Below are positions 35,440-47,639 of a DNA stretch of 64,000 nucleotides, one piece after another. The position numbers were made by a program, and so were the translations under genes. The stretch's first letter is position 1. Each line of letters starts with the position of its first letter. Source of the DNA: Gnetum montanum (Eukaryota > Streptophyta > Gnetopsida > Gnetales > Gnetaceae); contig MNCI01030582.1 of the NCBI GenBank assembly GCA_015680685.1, positions 700,845-764,844 on the forward strand. The letters are read 5' to 3'. The notes beneath the pieces are model-generated. The model was not told where the DNA came from. It saw nothing but the letters and a program-made list of their open reading frames with translations, and did not search any database.

Positions 35440-37540
35440 ATAGCTAGCACCTCTGCAATTTACTCATGATGAAGTCACAAAGCGTATTAAAAGATAGCAT
35501 TTAGCAAGTCTATAGATTCGGATGATTTATATGTGAAATTATTAAAGTGGATAAGACCTACTATTCATAGAGAAATTTAACATAGATTAAATTTAGCAAT
35601 GGATAAAGGATTAGATCAACATTATAAAACTCATAAAGCTATCTTATTATATAAAAATGAGGATAAAAATAATTTGAAAAATTATTGAATAATTATTTTA
35701 AGTAATATTTTTGCTAAGTTATGGACAATCTGCTAGAAAACAGAATAAGTTCTTAGACTAAAGTGAACTAGGTCAAGGCAAAGTATCAAGAGTAATCACT
35801 TAGTTATTATCAAACATTGGAGCTTTCAAAAATATCTAATAAAAAGTTTTTATTTTTTTTATTTTGAAAAAGCACATGATTTAGTGGTTCATACAAACTA
35901 GGTTAGGGCAAGGTGTTAAGAGTGTTTTAGATAAAAATTACTCCACTACTAATCACTTAGTTACTTTTAGATATTGCATGAAGTTTTAAATATGCCTAAT
36001 AAAAGGTTTTTATTTATTTTATTGATTTTTCAAAAGCATATGATTCAGTTATTCATACAAAACTATAGTTGTGATTACATAAAGTTAAGCTCCCTTTAAA
36101 TTTGGTTGCAAAAACTCAAAGATTTTATGAGGAAGTGATTACTAAAATTATGAATAACAATTTAGAGAAAAAATTTCAATTTCAAAGAAAAGTTAAAGTT
36201 AAGTAAGATTATCCACTTTCTTCAACTCTCATTGGTATCTTTATTGATGAAATGTATGAATAGTTATAGTATAGGCAAGATAGTTATGCTATCAAAATTG
36301 GACCCCAAGCAATGAATCTTCTTTTATATGTAGATGATATTGTCTTGATCTCCATTGCTACAAAAGGCATGCAAAATATGTTGTAAATTTTAAAAAATTA
36401 TTATCACTCATCTAGTCTTCAAGTGAATGTGGATAAAATCAAATTGATCATCTAAGGTACAAGAAATGCTGAAATTTTTACTTACATCGACTAAGACTCC
36501 TTAGATTTATTGAACTAATTTTAAAATTCCTTTTATAATTTTTTTTTAATTTATAACTTAGTGATACCTAGTAGAACTAAATTTGTAACCTCAAGTTACT
36601 AGGCCAAGACCCTTACCATTAGGCTCTTACATGATATAACTTCTATTTTAAACATACCAGTGTGCAAATAGTAGATTTTTTTAAATATTTGGGTCTCATT
36701 TATATGAACAATTACATGTGGGTAAAATGCATCAAATAAAGAATAGCAAGAAGTTTCAAGGCTTTGTATGTTTTCAAAAAAAAATGCAATAATTTAGGAC
36801 TCTATGCATGGAAGGTCAAAAAATAATTTTTTCAAACAATTGACTATCCTATTGTATTATATGGATGTGCTAGACTCAATACTAAACTTTAAAAAGATAT
36901 TGAAATAGTGAAAAAAGTCATTTTCTTAAGCATGAGTTAAAGGTGAAGATGTAAACATATAACTTAATATTATTATGTGAATGTAATTTATTACCTTTAG
37001 AAGCAAAACTCTTATGTAAATTCATTACATACATTCATAGTTTACATATCTCAATGTAAGACAAATTCTCTAAAGCTATCCTTGAGAATTCTTGAGACTA
37101 TGGTTGGAATGCAATGGTTGATAAAATGGAATATCTCTTAAGAGGATGTGCAATAAAATCATAAGCATATTCACCAACTAGTCAAAGAGAAGGTTTTAAC
37201 ATAAATGTGGTCTAATGTAGAATGTAAGAAACAATTTTACTTATATTACATAAGATCTAATAAACTAGATGTAGAAGCTCACTATCTCCTAGTTGTTATT
37301 TCAATCAAGTAAATTAAATATCAAAATGGTAGCAATAAGCTTCACTTATATTTTCACTATATTAAAATTAAAAGTGAAAGATGTACTCAACTCTCGTGAG
37401 AAGAGCGTATTTGTAGGCTGTGCAAGTTAAGAGCCCTAGAAGATGAGTTACATATGTTCTTTCTTATGTTACAAGTACTCATTTGAGACAACATTATAAT
37501 GCTATTGCAAAATAAAAAATAAAAAAAATTGTACAATTAA
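35440..37540 (+). pseudogene. LINE reverse transcriptase fragment
   Basis: Non-LTR retrotransposon ORF2, decayed by stops and frameshifts. Visible blocks: SDDLYVKLLKWIRPTI, NNLKNYXIIILSNIFAKLW, a FSKAYDSVIHTKLW-like block at about 36,030, YPLSSTLIGIFIDEMYE, LLLYVDDIVLISIATKG (catalytic YVDD) and VNVDKIKLII. After RT come SFKALYVFKKKCNNLGLYAW and YPIVLYGCA, then a Cys/His block (EERICRLC, EDELHMFF). The RT shows a partial internal duplication around 35,870-36,060. Confidence 0.82.
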
Positions 37541-37980
37541 TTTTTACTACCTTGATTAGTGCATTGTCAATTTGTAGAATCTATCTTTATTTTTTGCAAA
37601 AAATTTTATATCTGTACAATAGATCCTATGGATCTTCAACATACAAAACTTCAATTTCAATTTCATTATTTTGGCCAAGAAACAATTAGTACATTGTCAC
37701 AGAAGATAAATAATGATCATCATAAGGTTGGCTAAGAGAAACTTTTCACATGAATTATTATAGGAGAATGTCCAATCAATTCTAGATTACATTAATTTGA
37801 AAAACAAAAAGATTGTCTCAACTAGATAATCGATATATATGATAAATATATAGATAAATAATTAGCATTCTAAGGTTGGCTAAAATTATTATGGATATAT
37901 AATTGTTATATTTTATCACAAAAAATAAATAATCATCATAACTATAGGCCAAGAGCCAATCATTATAAATAAGTAATATT
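37541..37980. other. AT-rich, nothing recognised
   Basis: Between the two LINE fragments. Very AT-rich, no supported feature. Confidence 0.4.
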
Positions 37981-37984
37981 TCAA

Positions 37985-38850
37985 AAACTATTCAAAAAAC
38001 ATATAAGCCCTCTAATGTATAGATTTCTTAACATTAATAGTAAAATTATAAATAAAATTGTTTCTTTGACTAGTATTAGCTTCTTTGCTAGCTTTGATAT
38101 GTTTGGTGTTGTTAAAACTTGAGCAGATGTTGGTTCTATAAATTTTGTAGTTCTTGGATTTATTAAATTTGTTGCAGTGAATATAAAAATAGGACAATGA
38201 GGCAATCCTTTATTGGGCATTGTAATGTTAGTGAGAAAATCTCTTGAAAAGTGTGACCTTTTTAAAAAAATTGATGATCACAAACAATATGTTATGATAA
38301 AAATCTTATGTCTAACATAGTTGTACATTACTTATATGCTATTTTGCTTTTAGAGATACTACATTGTATGATTCTATAAAGTTATCTCAATTCTTAGGTA
38401 GAGATATTGTAGAATTTGTAGCAAAAGACTCAGTATTTAATTCTGAAGATTTTAATGCAAGAATAGGTTCAAAGCAAATAAAGATTATTCAATGCCAACA
38501 TAATGTTAGTAGTTAGATATTATTGAAAATGACACAAATCTAATATTTATTTGTAAAGATTTTAATGCAAAGATAAACTCAAAGTTAATAAAAAATTATT
38601 CAATACCAACATAATGTTAGCAGTTGGATATCATTGAAGATGACAATGGATAGAAAACATGTTATAGATAGCACTATTAATAAGATGATGGGCCAACAAT
38701 TATTTGATATTCTGATTTGCAATGGAGTTGGCAATTAGATATTATTGAAGATGACAATTGAAAAGCAAACATGCTGTGGATAGCACTATTAATAAGATGA
38801 TGGCCCATGCTACGAATAGTTCTATTAATAAGATGATGGGCCAACAATGG
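37985..38850 (+). pseudogene. LINE endonuclease fragment with internal duplications
   Basis: Apurinic-endonuclease-like part of a LINE ORF2: LVRKSLEKCDLFKKIDDHKQ, LYITYMLFCF, VEFVAKDSVF, EDFNARIGSKQIK (the GDFNARIG motif) and DSTINKMMGQQLFDILICNG. The DFNA block repeats about 110 bp later (KDFNAKINSK at 38,555), and the TTAATAAGATGATGG block occurs three times (38,670-38,840). Endonuclease normally precedes RT, so this is a separate or rearranged copy. Confidence 0.72.
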
Positions 38851-39526
38851 ACATAATTTTTTTGATCTTCTCTGGACTGAAAATATTGCTTAAAAAGAAC
38901 AAAGTAAAATAAAACAAGAAGATGATGGTCAGATCAAGAGTGTGTACTCTGATCTGAATTCGTACTTTAACAGCATAATTCATCATCACACTTACCGAAA
39001 ATATTGATTAATGATAGTAGTGTAAAATAAGATGACGAGACAAGCTGAGAAGACTGAAAGTGAAACGATGAGAAGATTTAGAGCACATAAATTTCTCAAC
39101 ATACCAAAGACTGATGCAGGACAGTAAAGTCAAATAAGTTCAGTTCAGTCAGTTAATTAATGTCTGTACTGGCGGCTCTCTGTCATCGCAAAGTGAAGTC
39201 GTTAACCTTCATGGGAATATCCGAGTGGAATATCGTATCAAAAACCAATTCATGCATCTTCAAATAATGTCCATACATTATCTTAATTAGCGTATTAATA
39301 ATGCGTATGCTATATATCTAATGGTTTATCACAAGAAAGTCTACCTTTACAGAACCGACGTTTTCTGTGAAAGGACTTGCAAAACATTAAAACGGGTTGC
39401 AGACACTGATGAACGACGACCAAACTTATTGTCTGGAAGATAATTGGTGTTATTACTACGAAGGGGAGACAATTCATTTTTGGAGGATGATGCGCATTAA
39501 TACTGCAATTCAAGACAAGGCAGGCT
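38851..39526. other. 3' flank of the WSD gene
   Basis: No coding region supported. Contains an imperfect inverted repeat at 38,929-38,960 (TCAGATCAAGAGT ... ACTCTGATCTGA) that could form a hairpin. The 3' UTR of the minus-strand gene should lie in the right part. Confidence 0.45.
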
Positions 39527-42147
39527 TTACTGGAGACACTGCTTCAAGTCTGCAAAAGCGTCATTGAGGCATCTGCAAAGTAAGGAACCGTCAACGTAAG
39601 GCGTGAGGCCAGCCACGTGAAGTTGGACTTCGTCAACGTAGCTGATGATGTACACCTGCGCTGCCTGCAACGGCGACATTTCACATCAAGAAGGAATTTT
39701 TCCATGCTGCTCGTCCTCAAAATTCTTGATTCATAATACAATGTAAAGTTGAATTTTGATTCATAATACAATGTAAAGTTTTGGATTTTACCTGAGGCAT
39801 TCCAGCCACGAAAAATGTAAAGTTGTTCACCCTGTTTCCGACCATAGACACTCTCTCGGAAGGACCCACCACGTTAGATATCAGCAACGACGTCGACGAT
39901 ACGAAGCGATTGTATGATTTGGCGTTTGCCTGCAAGGGGATAAGTGAACAATTGGCACATTTGGCATTTACGACACACACATAAATGACAAAAATCACAG
40001 AAAACACCGGAGAACGGGAAAAATCTGTGTATTACCTCCGCGAATCCTATTTTACAGTACTTGTACATGAGCAAAGCGATTACGGATTTCTTCTTCTTGT
40101 CCAGGACGCGCTTTGCCATCCGAACGGCCTTCAACGGGTCCTCCATCTCCCCCACGAGCACTGGCACAGACCAGCCCGTCAAGCGGTTTCCCCAGGGCAC
40201 CTCAGTTTTCTTTTTGACCATGTCCGTCATGTTCTGGCCCCGTAGTTAATTAAGCAGCACATGGTTACCCTTCGGACATATTCGTTCTCAGTTTTAACTC
40301 CGAACCTGAATTCATGTGTACATAGATGCATACCTGCAAGCCGGGCACTCTCCTCACGTTAACTGTCAGAAAGGAAGAAACTCTGACCTTTTTCCACTTC
40401 TTCGTTCTTTCAAAGCCGGAAAGCAGCTCTGATCTTCTGCTGTAAACCTCTCCAACGCTTATCTTTTCTTCATCTGCCACGTTTTCGAAGACAGCACGAC
40501 GATTTGTGCTCTTAAGTATTAAAACGCCTTACCAATTTCTATATGAGCTTTCGCTGCAATGCAATTCATAGACACGTACCTGCTGCGAGTCGAATCTCCA
40601 GGTATTGTTGGTATGCGTAGAAAATGATGCCACATAACACGTCGTTCAATGTCTGCTCCGTCAAGAAACTTTCAATATTAAAGCAACATAACAATTCGTG
40701 ATTTGCAAATAAAAGCCTCCGATCTCAACTCGGGGCTTGGAAGTCAAGAATAACTTGAGAATACATTGGTTCTTTTAACTCTCGGCGTATAGCTTGGCTT
40801 TACTCAAGCCCAGTTGTTTATAACTTGACATTTAATGTCTTCGTCAATAACGAAATTCCGTGGAGTGCCACAGGCATGCATCAAAGGAGGACGGCAGAAA
40901 TGCGCTTAATTGTGAATTTCTTATTTCCAAATTAGAAGTATCCCTTCGTATTAAAGGCGGCATTAAAGACGGTCTACCGACATGTAACGTGAAAATGAGA
41001 GCGAGAAAAGGAATAAACTTTTATTTACCGCTTCCACACGATTTTTGATAGATTTGACTTCTTGCAAGAGGAAAGAGGTGTAGGCATGCTCCGCGATCCA
41101 CGGCTGAGGTTCACGCTGAAGAGGCCGTTTTGTTGGAAAACTGGTGTCTTGAAGAAATCCTTTAGAAGAAAGAAAGGACTCGTAAGCATCCGCGAAAGTT
41201 TGTCTGGTGATAGTCAACTTTTTTTTCACACTCTGCACTAAAACGCGCAATTTACTGTTGTCTTGGCGACGAGGCTTTGGTTTCTGCCTGGGAAAGGTCG
41301 GCATTCGCAGAGGATCATCAACGGAGCTGGCTAACTGAAGCAAGGCGGACATTAGCGAAATGCCGTCGCCCAAACTATGATGGAAACGCATCACAAGAGT
41401 GCTTTCGCCTCTGCTAGTGCGGCCGTTGATCAGGTGCACGTCCCATTGTGGCTTTGATTGATCAAACGGCATCATCGGCATATTCATTATGTAGTCGTCC
41501 ACGAACTCCTCGTACTTCTGCAACTCTGAAGGAGGCTCAACCAGAACGATATGATCCTCTACATTCAACTCCGCTTTTCTCCATCTCACGACGCCAGACT
41601 TGTCCTTCCTCTGTAATTACGCACACAAAAAACCACAATTCTTTGGCATTGCTATATGACTACCCTAATTCCGAAGAAAATAGAACCTCTGCAACAACCA
41701 AACCTATAATGCACATAAAAAGGCAAAAAAGAAAAATTCTCAATCCCGTGCATTGTAGCGTAAGTAGATTAACCTGAACAAAACGGAATCGTCTGCGTCG
41801 AAGAAATTCATCTCAAACACAGCCGTTCCTTTGCAAAAACACTCATACAAAACATCCCATGGAATAAGCAATAAAACGCCTGAAAAACGTATACTACTCC
41901 GCTGCACTCTTGTGTAATCAGAAGCAAAATCAGAAAGCAGCAAACAAATGCTTACCAGTGCATAAGGTAGACTGGGAATGAAACTGTGCATGGCGACCAC
42001 GATCTGCTTGACTTCGGAAAGCTGAAAAAAGCGGTGGAAGTGAAAGACGACATGTATGCACAGATTAAAGTTGGGATTTGCCATGATTTCGCTCACAGGG
42101 CTGAGAGGCTTGCCGTCTCTGTTCCATTTCCCTTCTCCTTTTCCCAT
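39527..42147 (-). CDS. WSD-type O-acyltransferase (wax ester synthase/DGAT), seven exons
   Basis: Bifunctional wax ester synthase/diacylglycerol acyltransferase family, which esterifies fatty alcohols or diacylglycerol with acyl-CoA, usually at the ER, for cuticular wax and storage lipid. Exons (minus strand): 42,147-41,956; 41,610-41,029; 40,652-40,580; 40,473-40,334; 40,233-40,036; 39,929-39,792; 39,664-39,527. All introns are GT-AG (100-376 bp) and the 1,461 nt join without a stop into 486 residues, the family's usual length. Motifs: GKPLSPVSEIMANPNFN (residues 12-28), active-site HHSLGDG (141-147), TLNDVLCG (259-266), WGN (about 344), SNVVGP (413-418) and VYIISYVDEVQLHV near the end. ATG 42,147 is chosen because a TATA box lies 57 bp upstream; the in-frame ATG at 42,228 is upstream of that box. 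The exact substrate cannot be told. Confidence 0.93.
39725..39784. repeat. 30-bp tandem duplication in WSD intron 6
   Basis: TTGATTCATAATACAATGTA followed by AAGTT occurs twice, 30 bp apart, inside the intron between exons 6 and 7. It does not touch the splice sites. Confidence 0.9.
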
Positions 42148-42203
42148 TTCCTCAATACTGTATTCCTCCTCCTTCCGCGCTGCACCCAACTTCTTTTGTC
42201 CAG

Positions 42204-42211
42204 TTTTATAG
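42204..42211 (-). promoter_or_regulatory. TATA box of the WSD gene
   Basis: CTATAAAA on the minus strand, 57 bp before the chosen ATG; transcription would begin near 42,175, leaving a short 5' UTR of about 28 nt. Confidence 0.65.
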
Positions 42212-42229
42212 GCTAGAAACTGGCGCAAG

Positions 42230-42680
42230 CATTATCACTCAAAGGTGAGAGTTAGGTTTACATGTACAGCTGCATTTAGTTTATCTGACGAGCAAACATT
42301 CAAAAAGGCTTGGAATTCTGAGGCCGGGATTTACTGACGACGCTGACCTTCCTAGTAAACGCTGGCCACCCAGTGCGCTATTTAATGAATGTGTTACGCT
42401 TTTAAATGCTTCAACCTGTTACGTTGCTGCTAAAAGAAAGTCAGCTGTGAAATTGAAATTCCTTTAAAGTGTTCGTCACGTGAATTCAACCTTTGATTTG
42501 AAGGAACGGGTTTACGGTTCTGATGGAAGCCTTCCAGATACAGCTGGGCAGGACGTATCCATCAAGCTCTGGAATACAATATTATTGAAGAAGGGCATGC
42601 TATTGAAAGATATTTAACACCAACGGGGGCGGTATGCATTAATTCCAATGGATAAGGTCATGTAATAGTACTTCATGACA
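42230..42680. other. Upstream flank of the WSD gene
   Basis: Less AT-rich than the surroundings and without an ORF; likely holds the rest of the promoter. No further motif can be assigned. Confidence 0.4.
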
Positions 42681-42683
42681 ATA

Positions 42684-42782
42684 TTACATTAAGATTAACA
42701 AATGAGGTGACAAGATGATAGATTATTATATTACATTAAGATTAACAAATGAGGTGACAAGTAAGATGATAGATTATTATAG
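42684..42782. repeat. 47-bp tandem duplication upstream of the WSD gene
   Basis: TTACATTAAGATTAACAAAT and the following GAGGTGACAAG...GATGATAGATTATTATA are repeated at 42,684 and 42,731, the second copy with a 4-base insertion (TAAG). Confidence 0.9.
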
Positions 42783-43985
42783 CAATTATCTTGGTGCTTT
42801 TGTTTCAATAAAATGGGATATCCATTAAGGGATTGAAAGGACCATTAAGGATTGAAAGGGAAGTATCTCCAATGTGCCTTAACCATCATACATGCAAACG
42901 AGAAGTGTCTTTCATGTGCCTTAACCACCATGCTCATGCATGGTAGCATGTATACAAATGCATATTATCCATGTTATAAAAATTCTAAGTATATCTCCTA
43001 ACTAATAGTTTAAAAGTTAAAGAAACTTGAATCTTGAACCTCTAATATGAGATTTCAAATGCATATCATTGTGCTATTTGCCTAGCTGACAATGAAATCA
43101 TTTTTTATTTTATTTAAACAAGTGTTCCTAGTCCCAAACTTGCCTATTAGTAGACACCCATTGACAAGGAGGGATGGAACCTAAGGACATGTAAGTATGG
43201 TTGATGATGGTCATCCAAGATGCATGAGTTGGCACAATGGAAATACTTCCTAGGCCAAATGGCCATGATGGCTACCGCATAGCCAACATACCCAACCTAC
43301 AGGGTTTCTATGTTTTATTTTATATTTTATTATATATATATTTTAAAATTTTAACATATATATCAAGTTATGCATGATTATTATCAACCAACCTCATTTG
43401 GTTTAGTCATTACGCTAATGCCCCCACACATGAAGGGGCTCATATGAGCTAAGATTAGCTCTTTACATCACTAAACTACTCATCTACTTATCTTTTCAAA
43501 CTCATTCTTTGGTTGTCTACAGATGGAAAACAACTTAGATGAGCTCTAATTACGTCATAACATGAGTCATGAGCACAAAACCAAACTTAAAAAAGTATGT
43601 AAGCACCAACATTTCATGGGTAATTGTAAAAAAATGTTATTGTTGTTGTTACATTCACTTTGGGTTGCTGAAATGTGTAAATTTCCCATGTGTAAGGTAT
43701 AAATTTTATATGCATTAGTATTTTAACTACCATGCAACTTAGCTCAAACTATTGAGCTCACTCAACCCTGTGAGCTATGTGATAAGCTTCAATAATCTAT
43801 CAAATGAGTTGTCCATACCTACTCATATAGTAGTTGGAAGTGAATGAACTCACCATGTGCAAGGTGCATAAGGGATCATAAGATTTTTGGTTTGTAATAG
43901 TAAGGTTTAGGTTTTGAGTCATAACCTTCAAACTTTTGAATTTAATTTTAATTTTATTATGACTAAACATTAATCTTGTTTAACT
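42783..43985. other. Intergenic with short local duplications
   Basis: No gene recognised. Short duplications occur at 42,822-42,860 (CATTAAGG.ATTGAAAGG twice) and at 42,870-42,940 (ATGTGCCTTAACCA twice). Confidence 0.45.
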
Positions 43986-44019
43986 TTTAGACTTTTGAAT
44001 TTAATTTTAACTTTTTTAT

Positions 44020-44065
44020 TTAGCCAATTTGTTGGGACAAGTATAGGATGATGATGATAATGAAA
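44020..44065 (+). mobile_element. LINE 3'-end scrap
   Basis: AGCCAATTTGTTGGGACAAG...GGATGATGATGATAATGA matches the 3' ends at 45,610-45,660 and 55,095-55,146. It is only the terminal 45 bp or so. Confidence 0.45.
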
Positions 44066-45310
44066 CATTAATCTTGTTATTTATGGATCTTTGCCTTAGT
44101 GCTTGGACATCTTGTGGAGCCTTCTTGTGAGGCCTTTATAGTGAAGATTTTTTTTAGTGGATCTGATTTTCCTCACTTTAATTTTTTTCTATTAGATCTA
44201 ATTTTTCTTTCTTCAATTTTTTTCTAATGAATCTAATTTCTCTAGAAGTCCTCTATGAGAGATTATATATTACTCCCAACTTTGTCAACTAATATTGAAA
44301 GTTTTGCTTCTATCTATGCAGAAATTTTGATTGATTCTCAAAATGTAGATTTACAAGCTAGTAAGAAAAAAATTATGTACCTTCTTTTAATGATCTTGAT
44401 GCAATTAAGATACCTAATTTTGTTCTTCCTAATGATGTATATGAGTTATTGGTTGCTAATCTTTCATCACAATATGTGTTCATTCAAACTTTAGGTTACA
44501 TATTTTGTAATCAAAGTTTTGTTTTGTAGTTAAATGATGTAATAAAAAATTATAAGGAAAATGTTTCCTTGTTTGATGAGAATACTACTAACTGAATGAT
44601 TAAAACTAGTATTAATAACAAGGTTATGATTGATGGTAAAGATTCTCGACATAATTTTAATAAGCAATGTGATGAAGATCTTGCAAAAGGTGTGCTACCA
44701 TTTTCTACTGAATCTTGCTTTGATATAAATATTGGTATAAAGTCACAACTCTCCATCTCGAATCCTTTTGCTATCTTAAGTTTAAATATGGATTTTGAAA
44801 AGTGATGTAAATGTTGTTAAGACTAGAATCTTCCTTCCTAACAATTTATTTTCTTCACTTATTTTTTTGAAATTTTTAATTGTAAGGTTGTGAATGTAAG
44901 TAAATAGTCTTAAAATTAGAATTTTTTTCTTTCCATATTTTTTTGATGTCATTTTCTTAATTTCAAGCATGTGATATACTTTAAATTTTCTTTGCTTATT
45001 ATTAATATTTTTTTTGAAAATTCAACATCTCTTCTAATCTTGTTATCTATATATCAGTAGCAAATAATGAGTTACAATTTTTATGCTTTTGGAAGGTATT
45101 GTAATTGTTGTAATTTATATTTGACATGAAGCCTTATATAAATTATCTCAATAATGCATGTGGTGTAAAGGTACTTGTAAATTAATTTGGTACTTATGCC
45201 TAACTTGTATGTATAGATTTTACATTTATGATTACATGTTGGTGCTAAATTTCGGGTAGTACAAAAGAGGCATGAAACAAATGAGTGTGGTAAAAATGAA
45301 AATGCTTTGA
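44066..45310. other. Unrecognised AT-rich region with short coding-like pieces
   Basis: Open pieces at 44,255-44,494 and 44,596-44,805 (for example HNFNKQCDEDLAKGVLPF) resemble no family that I know and lie in different frames. Possibly remnants of an element. Confidence 0.35.
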
Positions 45311-45319
45311 TGAACATTG

Positions 45320-45660
45320 AATCTTACTTGAAGAGATAAGCTACATAATATAGATATCAGAAAAAGACTTAGAGTGGCTTCTATTTCAAATAAGCTACAA
45401 GAATGACAACTTAGATGGTTTGGTCATGTGCAAAGAAAATTAAACAATGAGCCTATAATTAAAAATTACTACATCACTGTTCCAAGAAATCCATCAAAAG
45501 GAAGACCAAAAAAGACATTGAAAAAAATTATTGAAGATTATTTGAAGAAATTACAAATAAACAAGGATCTAGCTCTTCGTAGAAGCGAATGACAAAAAAA
45601 GAACTCATGTAGCTAACCCCATTTTGTTGGGACAAGGCTTGGATGATAGTTTATGATTAC
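45320..45660 (+). pseudogene. LINE ORF2 C-terminus and 3' end
   Basis: Encodes LRWFGHVQRKLNNEPI, SKGRPKKTLKKIIEDYLKKL and DLALRRSE, the typical tail of RTE-like plant LINEs (RWFGHVQRR...GRPKxTW...DLxxxxA), followed by the CCCCATTTTGTTGGGACAAG 3' end. Contains stops and frame changes. Confidence 0.75.
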
Positions 45661-46430
45661 ATGTATGGTCCTTTTTTCGAAAGGGTGGGGGTGAAGAACT
45701 TCAAACATTTTAAACAATATTTACACCCAAGACATAGAGTTAAATTAGAACTTTATAACTCATCATTACCTACTAAAATCAAATCCATAACTTGAAGCTT
45801 TCAAATTAAGAGTCTTACCATAAAGCTACCTCATAACTTGCATTTATGGATATTGGACATCAAAAAATACATATATTAAAAATAAAATTCAAAGTACAAA
45901 AGTAAATGAGTATTGGAAAAATGAGAAACTCCAACCTAATGGTTTTGTAGATACCTTTTAAAGCTTTCATCTTTATAACCATTCCCAAAAACCCTCCCCT
46001 CTAGGGTAGGAAATTAAACATTTCATAAAAAGATTAACATTAGGGGGATGGGGAGGAGGCCCTTGCCCTATCAATAGAATCAATATTATTAAAAGATATT
46101 ATCTCCATATCTTGACCAATAGTTGAAAACTAATTATTAGTAGTTCAAATATCTTGAACATGTTGTCCATCCTAAAGATTTGACATGTAATTGCCAATAT
46201 ATAGACTTTGTTGACATTTTTTTTATTATGAAGAACCATTTGAAAATAATATAAACCAATAATAGGTTTCTATGAGACCTTAGCAACAAATATTTGTTTC
46301 TCCATAGTCATTAAAGAATTCTTTGAAATTGATTTGATTGGAACCTCCTCAAAGTTAAATTTTGTTGAATAGTAGTAAAAGAAAAGGATGGAGTAATTAT
46401 TTAAACAATAGTAGAAGAAATCGTTTCAAG
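45661..46430. other. Unassigned region next to LINE ORF1 remnant
   Basis: No domain recognised. The minus strand of 45,960-46,045 resembles the plus strand of 48,960-49,040 (TACCCTAGAGGG...GGAATGGTTATAA). Confidence 0.35.
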
Positions 46431-46439
46431 ATCTATAGC

Positions 46440-47140
46440 ATCTATAAAAACATTTAGTAGGATCTACAATATTTGTAGAAGAAACTTGAGTAGTATTTGT
46501 AGTAACTTAGTGTTGACACACTCACATAGCCTTTTTTTGTAGCATAAAAACACATGAATCAAACATGACCCTCTTGATGAAAATAGTGATATGAATTTGG
46601 ATTATTATAATAAAAAATGTTTTTCAAATAATCGTTTTCATCAATACACAAAAGAATTTCTCACTTAAGCGAATCAAGATCCACCTCAATCATATATTGA
46701 ATTCTATGAAAACCACTTGCTATAGCTAGGATTTTAAAATGTTTGATTGGCCTATTTTAAGAAACAATATCCCTTTTAAATTTTTCAAAAAATCAATGAA
46801 AGATTTGACAATTCAATAAAACAAGGAACCTTCAAAATTTAGAAGATGCTAAATTAAAAGAGAAAGTCCACTTTTGAATAAATAATAAAGCATGACGTTG
46901 ATTGAGAACACCAATACTAAGGGCCTTAGAAACCATCATTGAATCAACAAATTCTATCAACAAAAATAAGTTTAACAGATAATATGCATGGATAGCATCT
47001 AATCCTCTATCTTTCTAAACAAAATTTAACTATTTCAAGAAACTTAAGAAAGAAGATAAATAACTTAAAATTTACATGAAAATATATCTTCCTAAAATTT
47101 CTTAAGTAATAGATTCATATAAATCATTAGGTAACTCATA
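46440..47140 (-). pseudogene. LINE ORF1 remnant (DUF4283/zinc knuckle type)
   Basis: On the minus strand: FLKFLEIVKFCLE, then ILAIASGFHRIQYMIEVDLD, ILLCIDENDYLKNIFYY and SYHYFHQEGHV, which follow the plant L1-type ORF1 pattern (an ICVEIDL-like strand, DENDY-like turn, then a C..C....GH knuckle), with the Cys residues lost. Confidence 0.55.
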
Positions 47141-47620
47141 GAATGACAAAGAAGTAGTGGATTCACTTGAAGGATTACCTACTAAATCTAGTGGCATTGC
47201 ATGTAATTCCAAATAGATTTACTAAAGAAATATCAAATTTTCTCAAGAAATATTATATACATAGAAAAAATATTATATCTTCTTTGCATTTACGATAACA
47301 TGTATGGTCTAATTCCATATAATTTCACATAAATTTATCAATCTTACTATTTTGTGGACTTATGTGGTTGATAAAATTGAAAAGAAGCTTAATAAATAGA
47401 AAGAAAAAAAGCTCACCCTTACTAGGAAATTTTTGGTTATTAAGAAAATGATTCAATCAACTCATGCTTATTAATTTAGTTGTTAGGCTTATTCTAAAAC
47501 TTCTTATCATATAATTGATCATATAATCCATCGATATCTTTAGGTTGCTAAGCAACAGAGAAAACGTTTTCTTTTTTAGAATTACTTGAGATATTTACAC
47601 CAGTAACAAGAAATATGGAG
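47141..47620. other. AT-rich, nothing recognised
   Basis: No feature supported between the LINE ORF1 and ORF2 remnants. Confidence 0.35.
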
Positions 47621-47639
47621 GACCTAGTCTCATTAATTG

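Noticed and set aside
38929-38960. Hairpin as a transcription terminator or small RNA precursor
   Set aside because: Imperfect short inverted repeat in AT-rich DNA; nothing else supports a function.
41448-41777. Open frames antisense to the WSD exons (also 39,985-40,249, 40,860-41,048 and 41,986-42,216)
   Set aside because: Shadows of the GC-richer minus-strand exons, with no domain support.
41740-42228. Longer WSD first exon starting at ATG 42,228 and running through to 41,740
   Set aside because: The upstream ATG precedes the TATA box, and the GT donor at 41,955 joins in frame to the conserved RKDKSGVVRW exon, while the read-through stretch has no family similarity.
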